Source: JBEVEP01 sp040512755
GTDB lineage: Bacteria; Pseudomonadota; Alphaproteobacteria; Rhizobiales; Rhizobiaceae
Reading direction: 5' to 3'
NCBI GenBank assembly: GCA_040512755.1
Contig: JBEVEP010000424.1
Coordinates: 1-5,980, forward strand
Length of the DNA: 5,980 nucleotides
Positions 1 to 5,980 of this stretch are shown here, one piece after another (the first letter of the stretch is position 1; each line of letters opens with the position of its first letter). The notes beneath the pieces were generated by a model. It was not told where the DNA came from. It ran no database searches and saw only the letters and a list, made by a program, of their open reading frames with translations. Made by a program: the position numbers and the translations under genes.

Positions 1-560
1 GCTTTGGCCCAACTCATCGGTTCGCCGAGGAATTTCTGGTCCATCAAGTGTCCGATGGAGGTTCCGAACCAGATGTTGGCGAAATACATCAGGATCAGCG
101 CCAGCATGAAATTCGGGATCGCGATGCCAAGAAGCCCGAGGAAAGTCAGCCCGTAATCGCCCCAACTGTACTGGTGGGTCGCGGAATACATTCCGATGGG
201 GAATGCTATGATCCAGGTCACCACAATAGTCACGAAGGAAACCAGGACCGTCAGCCACATCCGGTCGCCGATAACCTCGCTGACCGGCAGCTGGTATTCA
301 AACGAATAACCGAAGTCGCCCTGTAGCATGCCGACGACCCAGTAAAAGTAGCGCATGATCGGCGGCCTATCGAAGCCGTATTCGGCGCGGAGCGCTTCGA
401 GCTGATCGAGGTCGACGCCTTCGCCTTGCGCTCTCATCTCTGCTGCGTAGCTTTCGAAATAGTCTCCCGGCGGCAATTCAATGATGGTGAAAACCAATGC
501 TGATATGATCAGCAGCGTTGGGATCATGACGGCAATGCGCCAGATGATATACCGCAACAC
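1..560 (-). CDS. ABC transporter permease, DppB/OppB type (partial, C-terminus off the left edge)
   Basis: Inner-membrane permease subunit of a peptide/oligosaccharide-class ABC importer; 186 residues are visible of a usual 310-370. Reading the minus strand from a GTG at 560-558 gives an N-terminal membrane helix (about residues 9-29), then PPGDY at 30-34, and a periplasmic segment with AEYGFDRP (59-66) and LQGDFGYS (79-86). This pattern is typical of BPD_transp_1 permeases of the DppB/OppB family. A second helix follows at about 103-125, and a third, including GIAIPNFMLALILMY, at about 138-161. The conserved EAA loop contacting the ATPase lies outside the window. The GTG is two bases after the binding-protein stop, with GGGAG at 575-571 ten bases upstream; no ATG precedes residue 12, which would already cut into the first helix. 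The long stretch between PPGDY and the YGFDRP motif, and the PPGDY form itself, recall permeases paired with large binding proteins. The substrate cannot be read from the permease. Confidence 0.93.
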   Translation of the reverse strand, partial: MLRYIIWRIAVMIPTLLIISALVFTIIELPPGDYFESYAAEMRAQGEGVDLDQLEALRAEYGFDRPPIMRYFYWVVGMLQGDFGYSFEYQLPVSEVIGDRMWLTVLVSFVTIVVTWIIAFPIGMYSATHQYSWGDYGLTFLGLLGIAIPNFMLALILMYFANIWFGTSIGHLMDQKFLGEPMSWAK

Positions 561-562
561 GC

Positions 563-2464
563 TCAGGATTCTCCCGCCAGCCAGAACGTGTCAGGCATGT
601 AGATGCCAAAGTAGGAAGTCGGGTCGAACCCCCAGAGCCCGCCATCGGGCACGTTACGCATCTTGGTTGAGGAGAGTACCGGCTGCAGGGTGGAATTGAC
701 GATGCCGATCGAGAAGACCTGGCTCGTGTAGAGGGCCAGCATGGCGAGCCAGACTTCGGTCCGCCCGGACAGCTCGGCCGATTGCCTCCACCGCTGGAGA
801 AGCGAAATCAGTTCCGCGGCCTCAGGCAGATCAGGCGCTGTGCCCATCTTGCCCTTCGACACGTAATAGGCGCCCCATACCGGCCACTGAAGCTGGTCGT
901 CGGCCGTCGGCGCCAACTGGCCGGGATTCATGTTTGCCGTGGGAACGCCGTTGTCGATGCCTGACCACATCGACATCATGATCTGGCCGCCCATCGCGCG
1001 GCTGCGGAAAACGTCGCGTTGCGACGTGCGGATGAACAGGGCAACGCCGACGTCACGCCAGTGATCCGTCACCAGTTCGAGCGCATCCGTCTCGATCGTG
1101 CTTTCGCCCGCGGTTTCGACGACGATCTGAGCCGAGCGGCCATCCGGCAAGACACGGATGCCGTCGTCATCGCGTGTGTTGAGACCAGCTTCGTCGAGCA
1201 GCGCATTTGCTTGTGCCGTGTCATACGCGGACCACGCCTGTGCGAACTCTGGCCTGAACAGCGGGCTTTCGGGCAGGACCGTGTCCGCGCTTTCCTTGGC
1301 AAGGCCGTAAAACACGGCCTTGTTGATCTCTTCCCGGTTGATCGCAAGCGAGAGCGCGCGACGCACGCGGACATCGCGCAGCAGCGGCCGCCACACGTCG
1401 TCGGCGGTGTTGAGATTCGGAAGCAGCGCCAGGCGCGATCCCTGCGTCCTCTTCCATAGTTTCACCTGCACCGGATAGCGCTTTTCGGCGTCTTTCAGGA
1501 AGGCATAGTCGGCGAAGTCGATCCCGACCGCCTGCAATTCACTTTCGCCGGAGCCCGTCTTCGCCGGAATGATGGAAGAGGAGCTGACATTCAGGACGAA
1601 CTTGTCGATGTAGGGCAGTTGGAGCCCGTTCTCATCGACGCGGTGGAAATACGGGTTGCGTTCGAAGACGAATTGCTCCGCGGGGGGCTGTGTCGTATTC
1701 CTCCAGGGATCAAGCGTGGGCAATTCCGGGTTCTCCGGCCGGTATTGCCGGGCCATTCGAATGTGGAGTGCTGTCCACTTCTTGGCCTTGTGTTTCTTCA
1801 TAAGCTCTTCGAGCTTGGACTTTTCCTGGTGTGTTTTGTGGAACTGCTTGAGATAGGCTGCCGGAACGACCATGCTCAGGGATTGAGGGGCTGCCAGACT
1901 GGGCAGAAAATCCGGGTTCGGTCCGTCCCATGAATAGCGCACGGTGCGCTCGTCGATGATTTCGAAGACTGGCGGCTTGCCGTCGACCAGAAGCGCCGTT
2001 GCCGGCCCGCTCGGCGTGAGGTCCTCATTGAGCCAGACATCTTCCCAGCAGTAGCGGAAATCTTCCGGAGTGAGCGGGCTTCCGTCGGACCATTTGTGCC
2101 CTTCGCGAATTCGGAAGGTGAATATCCGGTCATCGATGGCCTCAAAGCTTTCGAGGACATCGGCCTGAAAATTGAGCTTTTCATCGAAGCCGACCAGCCG
2201 CGCATAGCCGTAGATAGTCATCAGACGGATATCTTTCTGGCTGCCGATGAGAGTGCGCACCACGCCTCCATATCTGCCGGGCTGCCTTCCCATCGCGGCA
2301 ACGTTCACGATGCGAGGCGTGCGAGGCAGACGGTTAGCAATTTCGGGCAGGGTCTTGGCTTCGATGAGCGGACTGAAGAAGTCGGGCTCCCGGCCAGCGG
2401 CGTGCAAAGTACCTGGCACTAACGCAGAAGCAATGGCTCCAAGGGCGGTTCGGCGATTCATCAT
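563..2464 (-). CDS. ABC transporter solute-binding protein, family 5 (large form, 633 aa)
   Basis: Periplasmic binding protein that captures the importer's ligand. The N-terminus has a signal peptide: NRRTAL (3-8), a short hydrophobic run (9-20) and likely cleavage after LHA (20-22). The RR pair gives a weak twin-arginine look. The family-5 (SBP_bac_5) signatures are clear: FRIREGHKWSDGSPLTPEDF (117-136), and LLRDVRVRRALSLAINREEI (361-380) followed by FYGLA. YLKQFH (204-209), a lysine-rich segment (216-229), ERNPYFHRVDENG (268-280) and QLPYID (282-287) lie between them. At 633 residues it is about 100 longer than DppA, OppA or GsiB. This size and these middle motifs resemble, from memory, the branch containing AgpA and the Thermotoga oligosaccharide-binding proteins, so the ligand may be an oligosaccharide rather than a peptide; this is inference. 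The first of two adjacent ATGs is chosen: its A is part of an ATGA overlap with the ATPase stop, and GGGAG (2477-2473) sits eight bases upstream. Confidence 0.95.
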   Translation of the reverse strand: MMNRRTALGAIASALVPGTLHAAGREPDFFSPLIEAKTLPEIANRLPRTPRIVNVAAMGRQPGRYGGVVRTLIGSQKDIRLMTIYGYARLVGFDEKLNFQADVLESFEAIDDRIFTFRIREGHKWSDGSPLTPEDFRYCWEDVWLNEDLTPSGPATALLVDGKPPVFEIIDERTVRYSWDGPNPDFLPSLAAPQSLSMVVPAAYLKQFHKTHQEKSKLEELMKKHKAKKWTALHIRMARQYRPENPELPTLDPWRNTTQPPAEQFVFERNPYFHRVDENGLQLPYIDKFVLNVSSSSIIPAKTGSGESELQAVGIDFADYAFLKDAEKRYPVQVKLWKRTQGSRLALLPNLNTADDVWRPLLRDVRVRRALSLAINREEINKAVFYGLAKESADTVLPESPLFRPEFAQAWSAYDTAQANALLDEAGLNTRDDDGIRVLPDGRSAQIVVETAGESTIETDALELVTDHWRDVGVALFIRTSQRDVFRSRAMGGQIMMSMWSGIDNGVPTANMNPGQLAPTADDQLQWPVWGAYYVSKGKMGTAPDLPEAAELISLLQRWRQSAELSGRTEVWLAMLALYTSQVFSIGIVNSTLQPVLSSTKMRNVPDGGLWGFDPTSYFGIYMPDTFWLAGES

Positions 2465-4350
2465 GGGCGTAGCTCCCGGGCATCGGCCGTGCGCCGGGCA
2501 AGAACGAAGTGACCGCTACCGAGGTCAGCCGGCGCCAGCGCGTTTTCCTCGCCATCATCGCGAAACTGGCGTCCCCACGCGCTTGTATCGGACGCTCCGC
2601 TAAGCTGAAGCGTCTTGAAATCCAGCGGCCGGTCAAGGTCCGGAAAGGGAACTGCCGCGAGCAGCGATTTGGTATAGGGATGAACAGGTTTGCGAAGCAG
2701 AATTTCGCGGGGGGCAAGCTCGACGATGCGCCCGCCGCACATCACCGCGATGCGGTCGGCCATGTAATCGACCACCGCAAGATTGTGGGAGATAAAAAGG
2801 TAAGTGAGGCCTAACTCTTTCTGCAGATCCTTCAGCAGGTTCAGGATTTGGGCCTGCACGGATACGTCGAGCGCTGACACCGGCTCGTCGCAGATGACGA
2901 GATCAGGACCGAGCGCGAGTGCGCGTGCAATGCCGATTCGCTGGCGCTGTCCGCCGGAAAAGCTGTGCGGGTACCGGCTGGTGAAACGTGGATCCAGCCC
3001 GATCGCCCGCATCAGAGTCTTGACGGTCTCCAGTCTGGATCGCGCGTCTCCGCGTCCGTGAATCTCAAGCGGCTCGCTCAGAATATTCTGAACAGTCATC
3101 CGGGGTGACAGAGAGGAAACGGGATCCTGGAACACCATCTGAATTCTGGTGCGAAGTTCTCGCAGTTCGGCTCCATCAGCTGCCAGCACGTCGATCGGGC
3201 CGTCGCTGCTGTTGAAAATCACGGTTCCGCGTTCTGGCGTAAGTGCTCGCATCAGGATCTTGCTGACGGTGGTCTTTCCGCACCCGCTTTCTCCGACAAG
3301 CCCAAGGCATTCGCCTCGTCTGATGTCGAAGCTCACATCGTCGACGGCTCGCACTTCGATCTGGTGCGCCTTGCCGAACCAGCGCGACTTCCTTGTGGTG
3401 AAGGATTTGGTCAGGTTCCTCACGGACAGGAGGATGTCTGGGCCCTGTCGCTTTGCGCGCTGTTTTCCCAACAGGTCTTCGACATTCACCGGCACTTCCC
3501 GGAGCGCCTTGAGCCTCTCGCCCGGCTTCATGTCGAAGTGGGGAACAGCGGCCATCAGGCCTTTGAGATAAGGATGGCTGGGCCTCCGGAAGATGGCCTC
3601 GACGGGACCCGCTTCCATGATCTCGCCGTGGTAGATCACCACGACTTCGTCCGCCACATTAGCGACAACCCCGAGATCATGGGTGATCAGCAGCATAGCC
3701 ATGTTGAGCTTTATTTGAAGGTCGCGCAGCAACTGCAGAATCTGCGCCTGGATCGTCACGTCGAGCGCCGTCGTCGGCTCGTCGGCAATCAGCAATGCCG
3801 GCCGGCAGATCAGGGCCATTGCGATCATAGCGCGCTGGCGCAATCCGCCGGACAATTCAAACGGATACATGTCGTAGGCCCGGTGCGGATTGGGGAAGCC
3901 CACCAGCCCCAGCATATCCTCCGTGCGTTCCCGGCGTTCGGTGGCGGACATATCGGCGTGGATTTGCAGGACTTCGGATACCTGGTTGCCGATCGTGTGG
4001 AGCGGCGACAGAGATGTCATCGGTTCCTGGAATATCTTGCCAATGCGGCTGCCCCGCAGGGCGCGTATTTCAGGTCCGTCGCGCGGCATCTGCAGGATGT
4101 CGGCCGTGCGCCCAGGAAACTCCGGATCCGAAAACAGGATCCGGCCGCGCACATGCGCCGATTTGGGCAGTATGCCCATGACCGCCTGGCTTATGACCGA
4201 CTTGCCGGAACCGGATTCGCCCACCAATGCAGTGACTTTGCCCGGCAATACGCGAAGGTTTGCGCGCCTCACCGCATGAATCGGGCCGCCGATGATGGCA
4301 AAGGAGATGCCCAAATCTTCGATGCGCAGTAGATCGGCGCTCGAGTTCAT
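2461..4350 (-). CDS. Fused two-domain ABC transporter ATP-binding protein (DppD-DppF / GsiA-like)
   Basis: Cytoplasmic ATPase powering the importer; one 629-residue chain carries both nucleotide-binding domains. Domain 1: Walker A GESGSGKS (44-51), Q-loop Q108, signature LSGGLRQR (166-173), Walker B ending in DEP (190-192), D-loop ALD (195-197), switch H224, and the oligopeptide-type HPY tail (259-261). Domain 2: Walker A GESGCGKT (353-360), Q408, signature FSGGQRQR (464-471), Walker B DEP (488-490), switch H522, HPY (557-559). All catalytic positions look intact in both halves, so both sites should hydrolyse ATP. A tail of about 60 residues follows the last HPY region. Length matches GsiA (623 aa) better than YejF (about 530). 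The start at 4350 is preferred because purine-rich AAGGGGGG and AAAGGGG lie upstream. An in-frame ATG at 4377 would add nine residues, but has only a weak ribosome site and removes part of the gap. The stop overlaps the binding-protein ATG. Confidence 0.95.
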   Translation of the reverse strand: MNSSADLLRIEDLGISFAIIGGPIHAVRRANLRVLPGKVTALVGESGSGKSVISQAVMGILPKSAHVRGRILFSDPEFPGRTADILQMPRDGPEIRALRGSRIGKIFQEPMTSLSPLHTIGNQVSEVLQIHADMSATERRERTEDMLGLVGFPNPHRAYDMYPFELSGGLRQRAMIAMALICRPALLIADEPTTALDVTIQAQILQLLRDLQIKLNMAMLLITHDLGVVANVADEVVVIYHGEIMEAGPVEAIFRRPSHPYLKGLMAAVPHFDMKPGERLKALREVPVNVEDLLGKQRAKRQGPDILLSVRNLTKSFTTRKSRWFGKAHQIEVRAVDDVSFDIRRGECLGLVGESGCGKTTVSKILMRALTPERGTVIFNSSDGPIDVLAADGAELRELRTRIQMVFQDPVSSLSPRMTVQNILSEPLEIHGRGDARSRLETVKTLMRAIGLDPRFTSRYPHSFSGGQRQRIGIARALALGPDLVICDEPVSALDVSVQAQILNLLKDLQKELGLTYLFISHNLAVVDYMADRIAVMCGGRIVELAPREILLRKPVHPYTKSLLAAVPFPDLDRPLDFKTLQLSGASDTSAWGRQFRDDGEENALAPADLGSGHFVLARRTADARELRP

Positions 4351-4368
4351 CTCCCCTTTGCCCCCCTT
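4351..4368 (-). promoter_or_regulatory. Double purine-rich ribosome binding region of the ATPase gene
   Basis: On the minus strand AAGGGGGG (4368-4361) is followed by C and then AAAGGGGAG (4359-4351), directly touching the ATG at 4350. One G-run is slightly far from this ATG and the other slightly close, but together they favour it over the upstream ATG at 4377. That ATG is preceded only by a weak GAAG four bases away. Confidence 0.5.
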
Positions 4369-4377
4369 ATCTGGCAT

Positions 4378-4482
4378 CGAGCTTCAGCTGAGCTCTGCCC
4401 TCTGGGTCGACACTAACGCACAGCCCGTTGCCTGCCTAGACTATGTTCATTTCTGCTACATTAGAAATCACGAACTTGGCTG
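4378..4482 (-). other. Intergenic region between lyase and ABC operon
   Basis: This is the only real gap in the window. It has no convincing intrinsic terminator: no GC-rich stem followed by a T-run on the minus strand. Read-through from the lyase into the ABC genes is therefore possible. It is locally more AT-rich than its surroundings near 4441-4475, where a promoter could sit, but no good -35/-10 pair could be assigned. It contains the inverted repeat listed separately and, at 4379-4395, a second symmetrical stretch (GAGCT and AGCTC arms around a CAGCTG core) just upstream of the ATPase start region. Confidence 0.5.
4449..4468. promoter_or_regulatory. Candidate operator: perfect inverted repeat ATTTCT-N8-AGAAAT
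   Basis: Two perfect 6-bp arms, ATTTCT (4449-4454) and AGAAAT (4463-4468), are separated by eight bases. The 20-bp span and AT-rich arms fit a dimeric repressor or activator site. The position is 15 bp downstream of the lyase stop and about 100 bp upstream of the ATPase start, where control of the importer would be placed. An inverted repeat of this size can arise by chance in 100 bp, and no matching regulator gene is in the window. Confidence 0.3.
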
Positions 4483-5439
4483 CTATGGTAGCGGGCACGG
4501 ACCGTTACTCAGCACGTCGGCACAATTGGGCGATCGTCGAAAGTCATCATAGTAGACGGTCCAGTCGCCCGAGTGTGCCGCCCGATATGGACCAAACTTG
4601 AAATACTGGTTCTTGCCCAGCCCTTTGTCCGCGTGGCCGATATGGCCCTTGACGGTCACAACCGGCTTACCATTCGCGAAGAGCTCGATGCGGCCTGAGC
4701 CGTCGGGTCCGGGTTTCGTATACACTGCAAAGTCGATCCATCCCGAAGCGGGAGCCGGCAGCTTGTTGCCATGATCGGTGATAGTGATGGCGTTGGTGCA
4801 AGCGTGAAACAGATCGTTGTCGTCGGGCGTCCAGCTTTCGTCTGTGGCCACCAATGCGCGCATCTGGTTTGTTTCCGGTCGTAGCCAGACCGGAGTTCCT
4901 TCGCACCCCTCCGTTCCGCTTGAGTCAATGCCCCGGGCCGGCGGGAGATAGTTCGTCTCCACAGTCGCGAAGAGCTTTCCCTGCCGCAACCGCAACGCCA
5001 GGAAAGGGCTGAAGTCGCCCTCTGCCCCGGGGTCAATTTCACGTTTCCACTGTGCAATGAGATAGCGATGATCGTCTCGCGGAATCGGATCGGCGAACTT
5101 GACCGCGAAACCGTACCAGACGCCTTCATTGTAGGGGACGCGGAGTTTGGTTTTCTCCCAGATCTCGGCTCGCTCGCTGCAGGAGTCGCTCGGGGGGGAG
5201 CAATGGGCTTTGACGCTGAGTTTGAGGGCGCCTCCACCATCGCGCGAGACACTTTTCTGAAACTCGAGCGTCCCGGCGCCTTGCTCGAAATTGTCTTTGT
5301 AGTAAAGGCCACCCGCTTCCGCAAAATCAGATCCGTCGAATCCATCCCTCAGGACCTGGCCGCCGAAGCTCGCCGCCACCTGGCAGCATGCGCAGATCGC
5401 GGCCGCCAGTCCCGCTGTCCGGATGGCCCGTGTCCTCAT
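4483..5439 (-). CDS. Exported polysaccharide lyase, heparin lyase I-like family
   Basis: Predicted secreted or periplasmic enzyme of 318 residues, cleaving a uronic-acid-containing polysaccharide by beta-elimination. The N-terminus is a signal peptide: MRTRAIRTAG, a short hydrophobic run with an unusual ICACC (15-19), and likely cleavage near VAAS (21-24). The body fits the Polysacc_lyase (PF14099) beta-jelly-roll family: FDGSDF (34-39), SERAEI (88-93), WYGFAVKF (108-115), YLIAQWKRE (126-134), a strand with IELFANGKPV (251-260), and the hallmark near the C-terminus, GKNQYFKFGPYR (275-286), then VYYDDFRRS (295-303). Six cysteines in the mature part (80, 87, 179, 214, 306, 315) could form three disulfides, which suits export. 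The frame stays open upstream to 5661, but that part is antisense-like overlap with the cyclase. The start at 5439 has AAGGAAG (5451-5445) five bases upstream and overlaps the cyclase stop as ATGA. Family is fairly sure; the substrate (glucuronan, heparin-like or own exopolysaccharide) is unknown. Confidence 0.82.
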   Translation of the reverse strand: MRTRAIRTAGLAAAICACCQVAASFGGQVLRDGFDGSDFAEAGGLYYKDNFEQGAGTLEFQKSVSRDGGGALKLSVKAHCSPPSDSCSERAEIWEKTKLRVPYNEGVWYGFAVKFADPIPRDDHRYLIAQWKREIDPGAEGDFSPFLALRLRQGKLFATVETNYLPPARGIDSSGTEGCEGTPVWLRPETNQMRALVATDESWTPDDNDLFHACTNAITITDHGNKLPAPASGWIDFAVYTKPGPDGSGRIELFANGKPVVTVKGHIGHADKGLGKNQYFKFGPYRAAHSGDWTVYYDDFRRSPNCADVLSNGPCPLP

Positions 5440-5980
5440 TGAAGCTTCCTTTGTTCCGGAACTGGTTGCGGAGATTTTCCGGCGTCGCGATGGAGCAGCA
5501 TCACCTGCTCGGCATCGGACATGCGATCGTAGATGGCTTCGGTTCCGGTATCGTCCTCCACCGGGACGGTGTCGGTCAGATCGGGAGAAAGGATCGTCAG
5601 CTTCTGCCGCACTCCGGCGAGCTTTTCCTTGCCGATCGTCATCCAGCCATCGCCTCCGCAATAGGTGGCAAATTCCTTGCTGGCGATCAGGCGATTCGGA
5701 TACTTCTTGGTCAGGGTCTGGAGCCGCTGCGCTTCATTCACAGCCGAGCCGAAAGCGGAAAATGTCAGGCGGTCGGAGAGGCCGACATTTCCGAACATCA
5801 CATTGCCGACATGCAGGCCGATGCCGTAGCCGATCTCGCTTTGCTGCTCCTCTTTGCGGCGAGCATTGAGCGCGGCCATCCTCGCCGTCGCCTTGAAGGA
5901 TGCCGCAAGGGCCGCCCGGCAGGCTGCCTCGGACGGCGCGCGGTGTCTCTCGCAGGGATAGACCGCCAGAAAGCCGTCAC
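5436..5980 (-). CDS. Class III adenylate/guanylate cyclase, C-terminal part (N-terminus off the right edge)
   Basis: Makes cyclic AMP (or cyclic GMP) from the nucleoside triphosphate. The visible 180 residues begin within the catalytic domain: the first codons read DGFLAVYP, the end of the conserved GDGFLA motif whose Asp binds metal; the preceding partial codon fits Gly. The frame continues through GIGLHVGNVMFGNVG, then RLTFSAFGSAVNEAQRLQ, which carries the transition-state Asn (5738-5736) and Arg (5726-5724), and ends the domain near KLAGVRQKLTILSP. A tail of about 45 residues follows, with no recognised domain. The purine-recognition position before FG, usually Asp or Thr, is Ser (5759-5757). 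The substrate-binding Lys expected just before GDG and any N-terminal sensor domain lie outside the window. An ATG at 5879 would start inside the domain and is not the true start. The stop overlaps the lyase ATG, so the two genes are almost certainly co-transcribed. Confidence 0.93.
   Translation of the reverse strand, partial: DGFLAVYPCERHRAPSEAACRAALAASFKATARMAALNARRKEEQQSEIGYGIGLHVGNVMFGNVGLSDRLTFSAFGSAVNEAQRLQTLTKKYPNRLIASKEFATYCGGDGWMTIGKEKLAGVRQKLTILSPDLTDTVPVEDDTGTEAIYDRMSDAEQVMLLHRDAGKSPQPVPEQRKLQ
5445..5451 (-). promoter_or_regulatory. Ribosome binding site fixing the lyase start
   Basis: AAGGAAG on the minus strand, five bases from the ATG at 5439, is the best ribosome site in the window. 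It decides against the longer reading from 5661. It lies inside the last codons of the cyclase gene. Confidence 0.7.

Noticed and set aside
48..326. Plus-strand open frame of 92 codons at the left end
   Set aside because: The minus strand here encodes a clear membrane permease; the plus-strand product is a polar, low-complexity shadow.
1019..1459. Plus-strand open frame of 146 codons inside the binding-protein gene
   Set aside because: It lies opposite conserved family-5 coding sequence and has no domain, ribosome site or neighbours on that strand.
3364..4332. A 322-codon open frame on the plus strand opposite the ATPase
   Set aside because: It is a shadow of a GC-rich coding sequence: the minus strand encodes an ATPase with every motif in place, and the plus-strand translation has no recognisable domain or ribosome site.
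4379..4395. Symmetrical GAGCT/AGCTC stretch with a CAGCTG core upstream of the ATPase as an operator
   Set aside because: The arms are five bases, the symmetry is imperfect, and AGCT-rich symmetry is common by chance; it is noted only in the intergenic entry.
4449..4468. The inverted repeat as a terminator for the lyase transcript
   Set aside because: The stem is only six mostly A-T pairs, the loop is eight bases and no T-run follows on the minus strand.
5192..5198. Run of seven G (C on the coding strand) in the lyase gene as a possible phase-variation or frameshift site
   Set aside because: Family motifs are in the same frame on both sides of the run, so the gene is intact; seven bases alone in a GC-rich gene is weak evidence for slippage.
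5440..5661. Upstream extension of the lyase frame by 74 codons
   Set aside because: It overlaps the cyclase's conserved coding sequence in another frame, is rich in Arg and Ser without order, and would bury the signal peptide; the ATG at 5439 has a strong ribosome site.

Overview
The window is a compact minus-strand stretch of five genes, dense and GC-rich (roughly 58-60% by eye). The protein families, the fused peptide-type ATPase and the class III cyclase suggest an alphaproteobacterium, most likely of the Rhizobiales (Rhizobium/Mesorhizobium/Bradyrhizobium type). That assignment rests on recognising protein style, not on a search. No tRNA, rRNA, CRISPR array, insertion sequence or integration site is visible.

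Read in the direction of transcription (right to left), the layout is as follows. (1) At 5980-5436 lies the C-terminal part of a class III adenylate/guanylate cyclase; its N-terminus is outside the window. (2) At 5439-4483 lies an exported polysaccharide lyase of the heparin-lyase-I-like family, whose ATG overlaps the cyclase stop codon in an ATGA. (3) An intergenic gap of 105-132 bp holds a perfect 6-bp inverted repeat. (4) At 4350-2461 lies a fused two-domain ABC ATPase of the oligopeptide (DppD-DppF/GsiA) type. (5) At 2464-563 lies a large family-5 solute-binding protein, again joined to its upstream gene by an ATGA overlap. (6) At 560-1 lies the N-terminal half of a DppB/OppB-type permease with a GTG start two bases after the binding-protein stop; the rest runs off the left edge. 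A second permease would be expected further on.

The ATPase, binding protein and permease form one importer. Its gene order (fused ATPase, binding protein, permease) is that of the glutathione importer gsiABCD. However, the 633-residue binding protein and the permease's PPGDY start resemble, from memory, the large-protein branch of the peptide class, which includes known oligosaccharide importers (AgpA of Sinorhizobium, several Thermotoga systems). Next to a secreted polysaccharide lyase, this suggests a small glycan-degradation locus: the lyase cuts a uronic-acid-containing polymer outside the cytoplasm, the importer takes up the fragments, and the co-translated cyclase may link the process to cyclic nucleotide signalling. 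The genes themselves are well supported; this joint role is inference.
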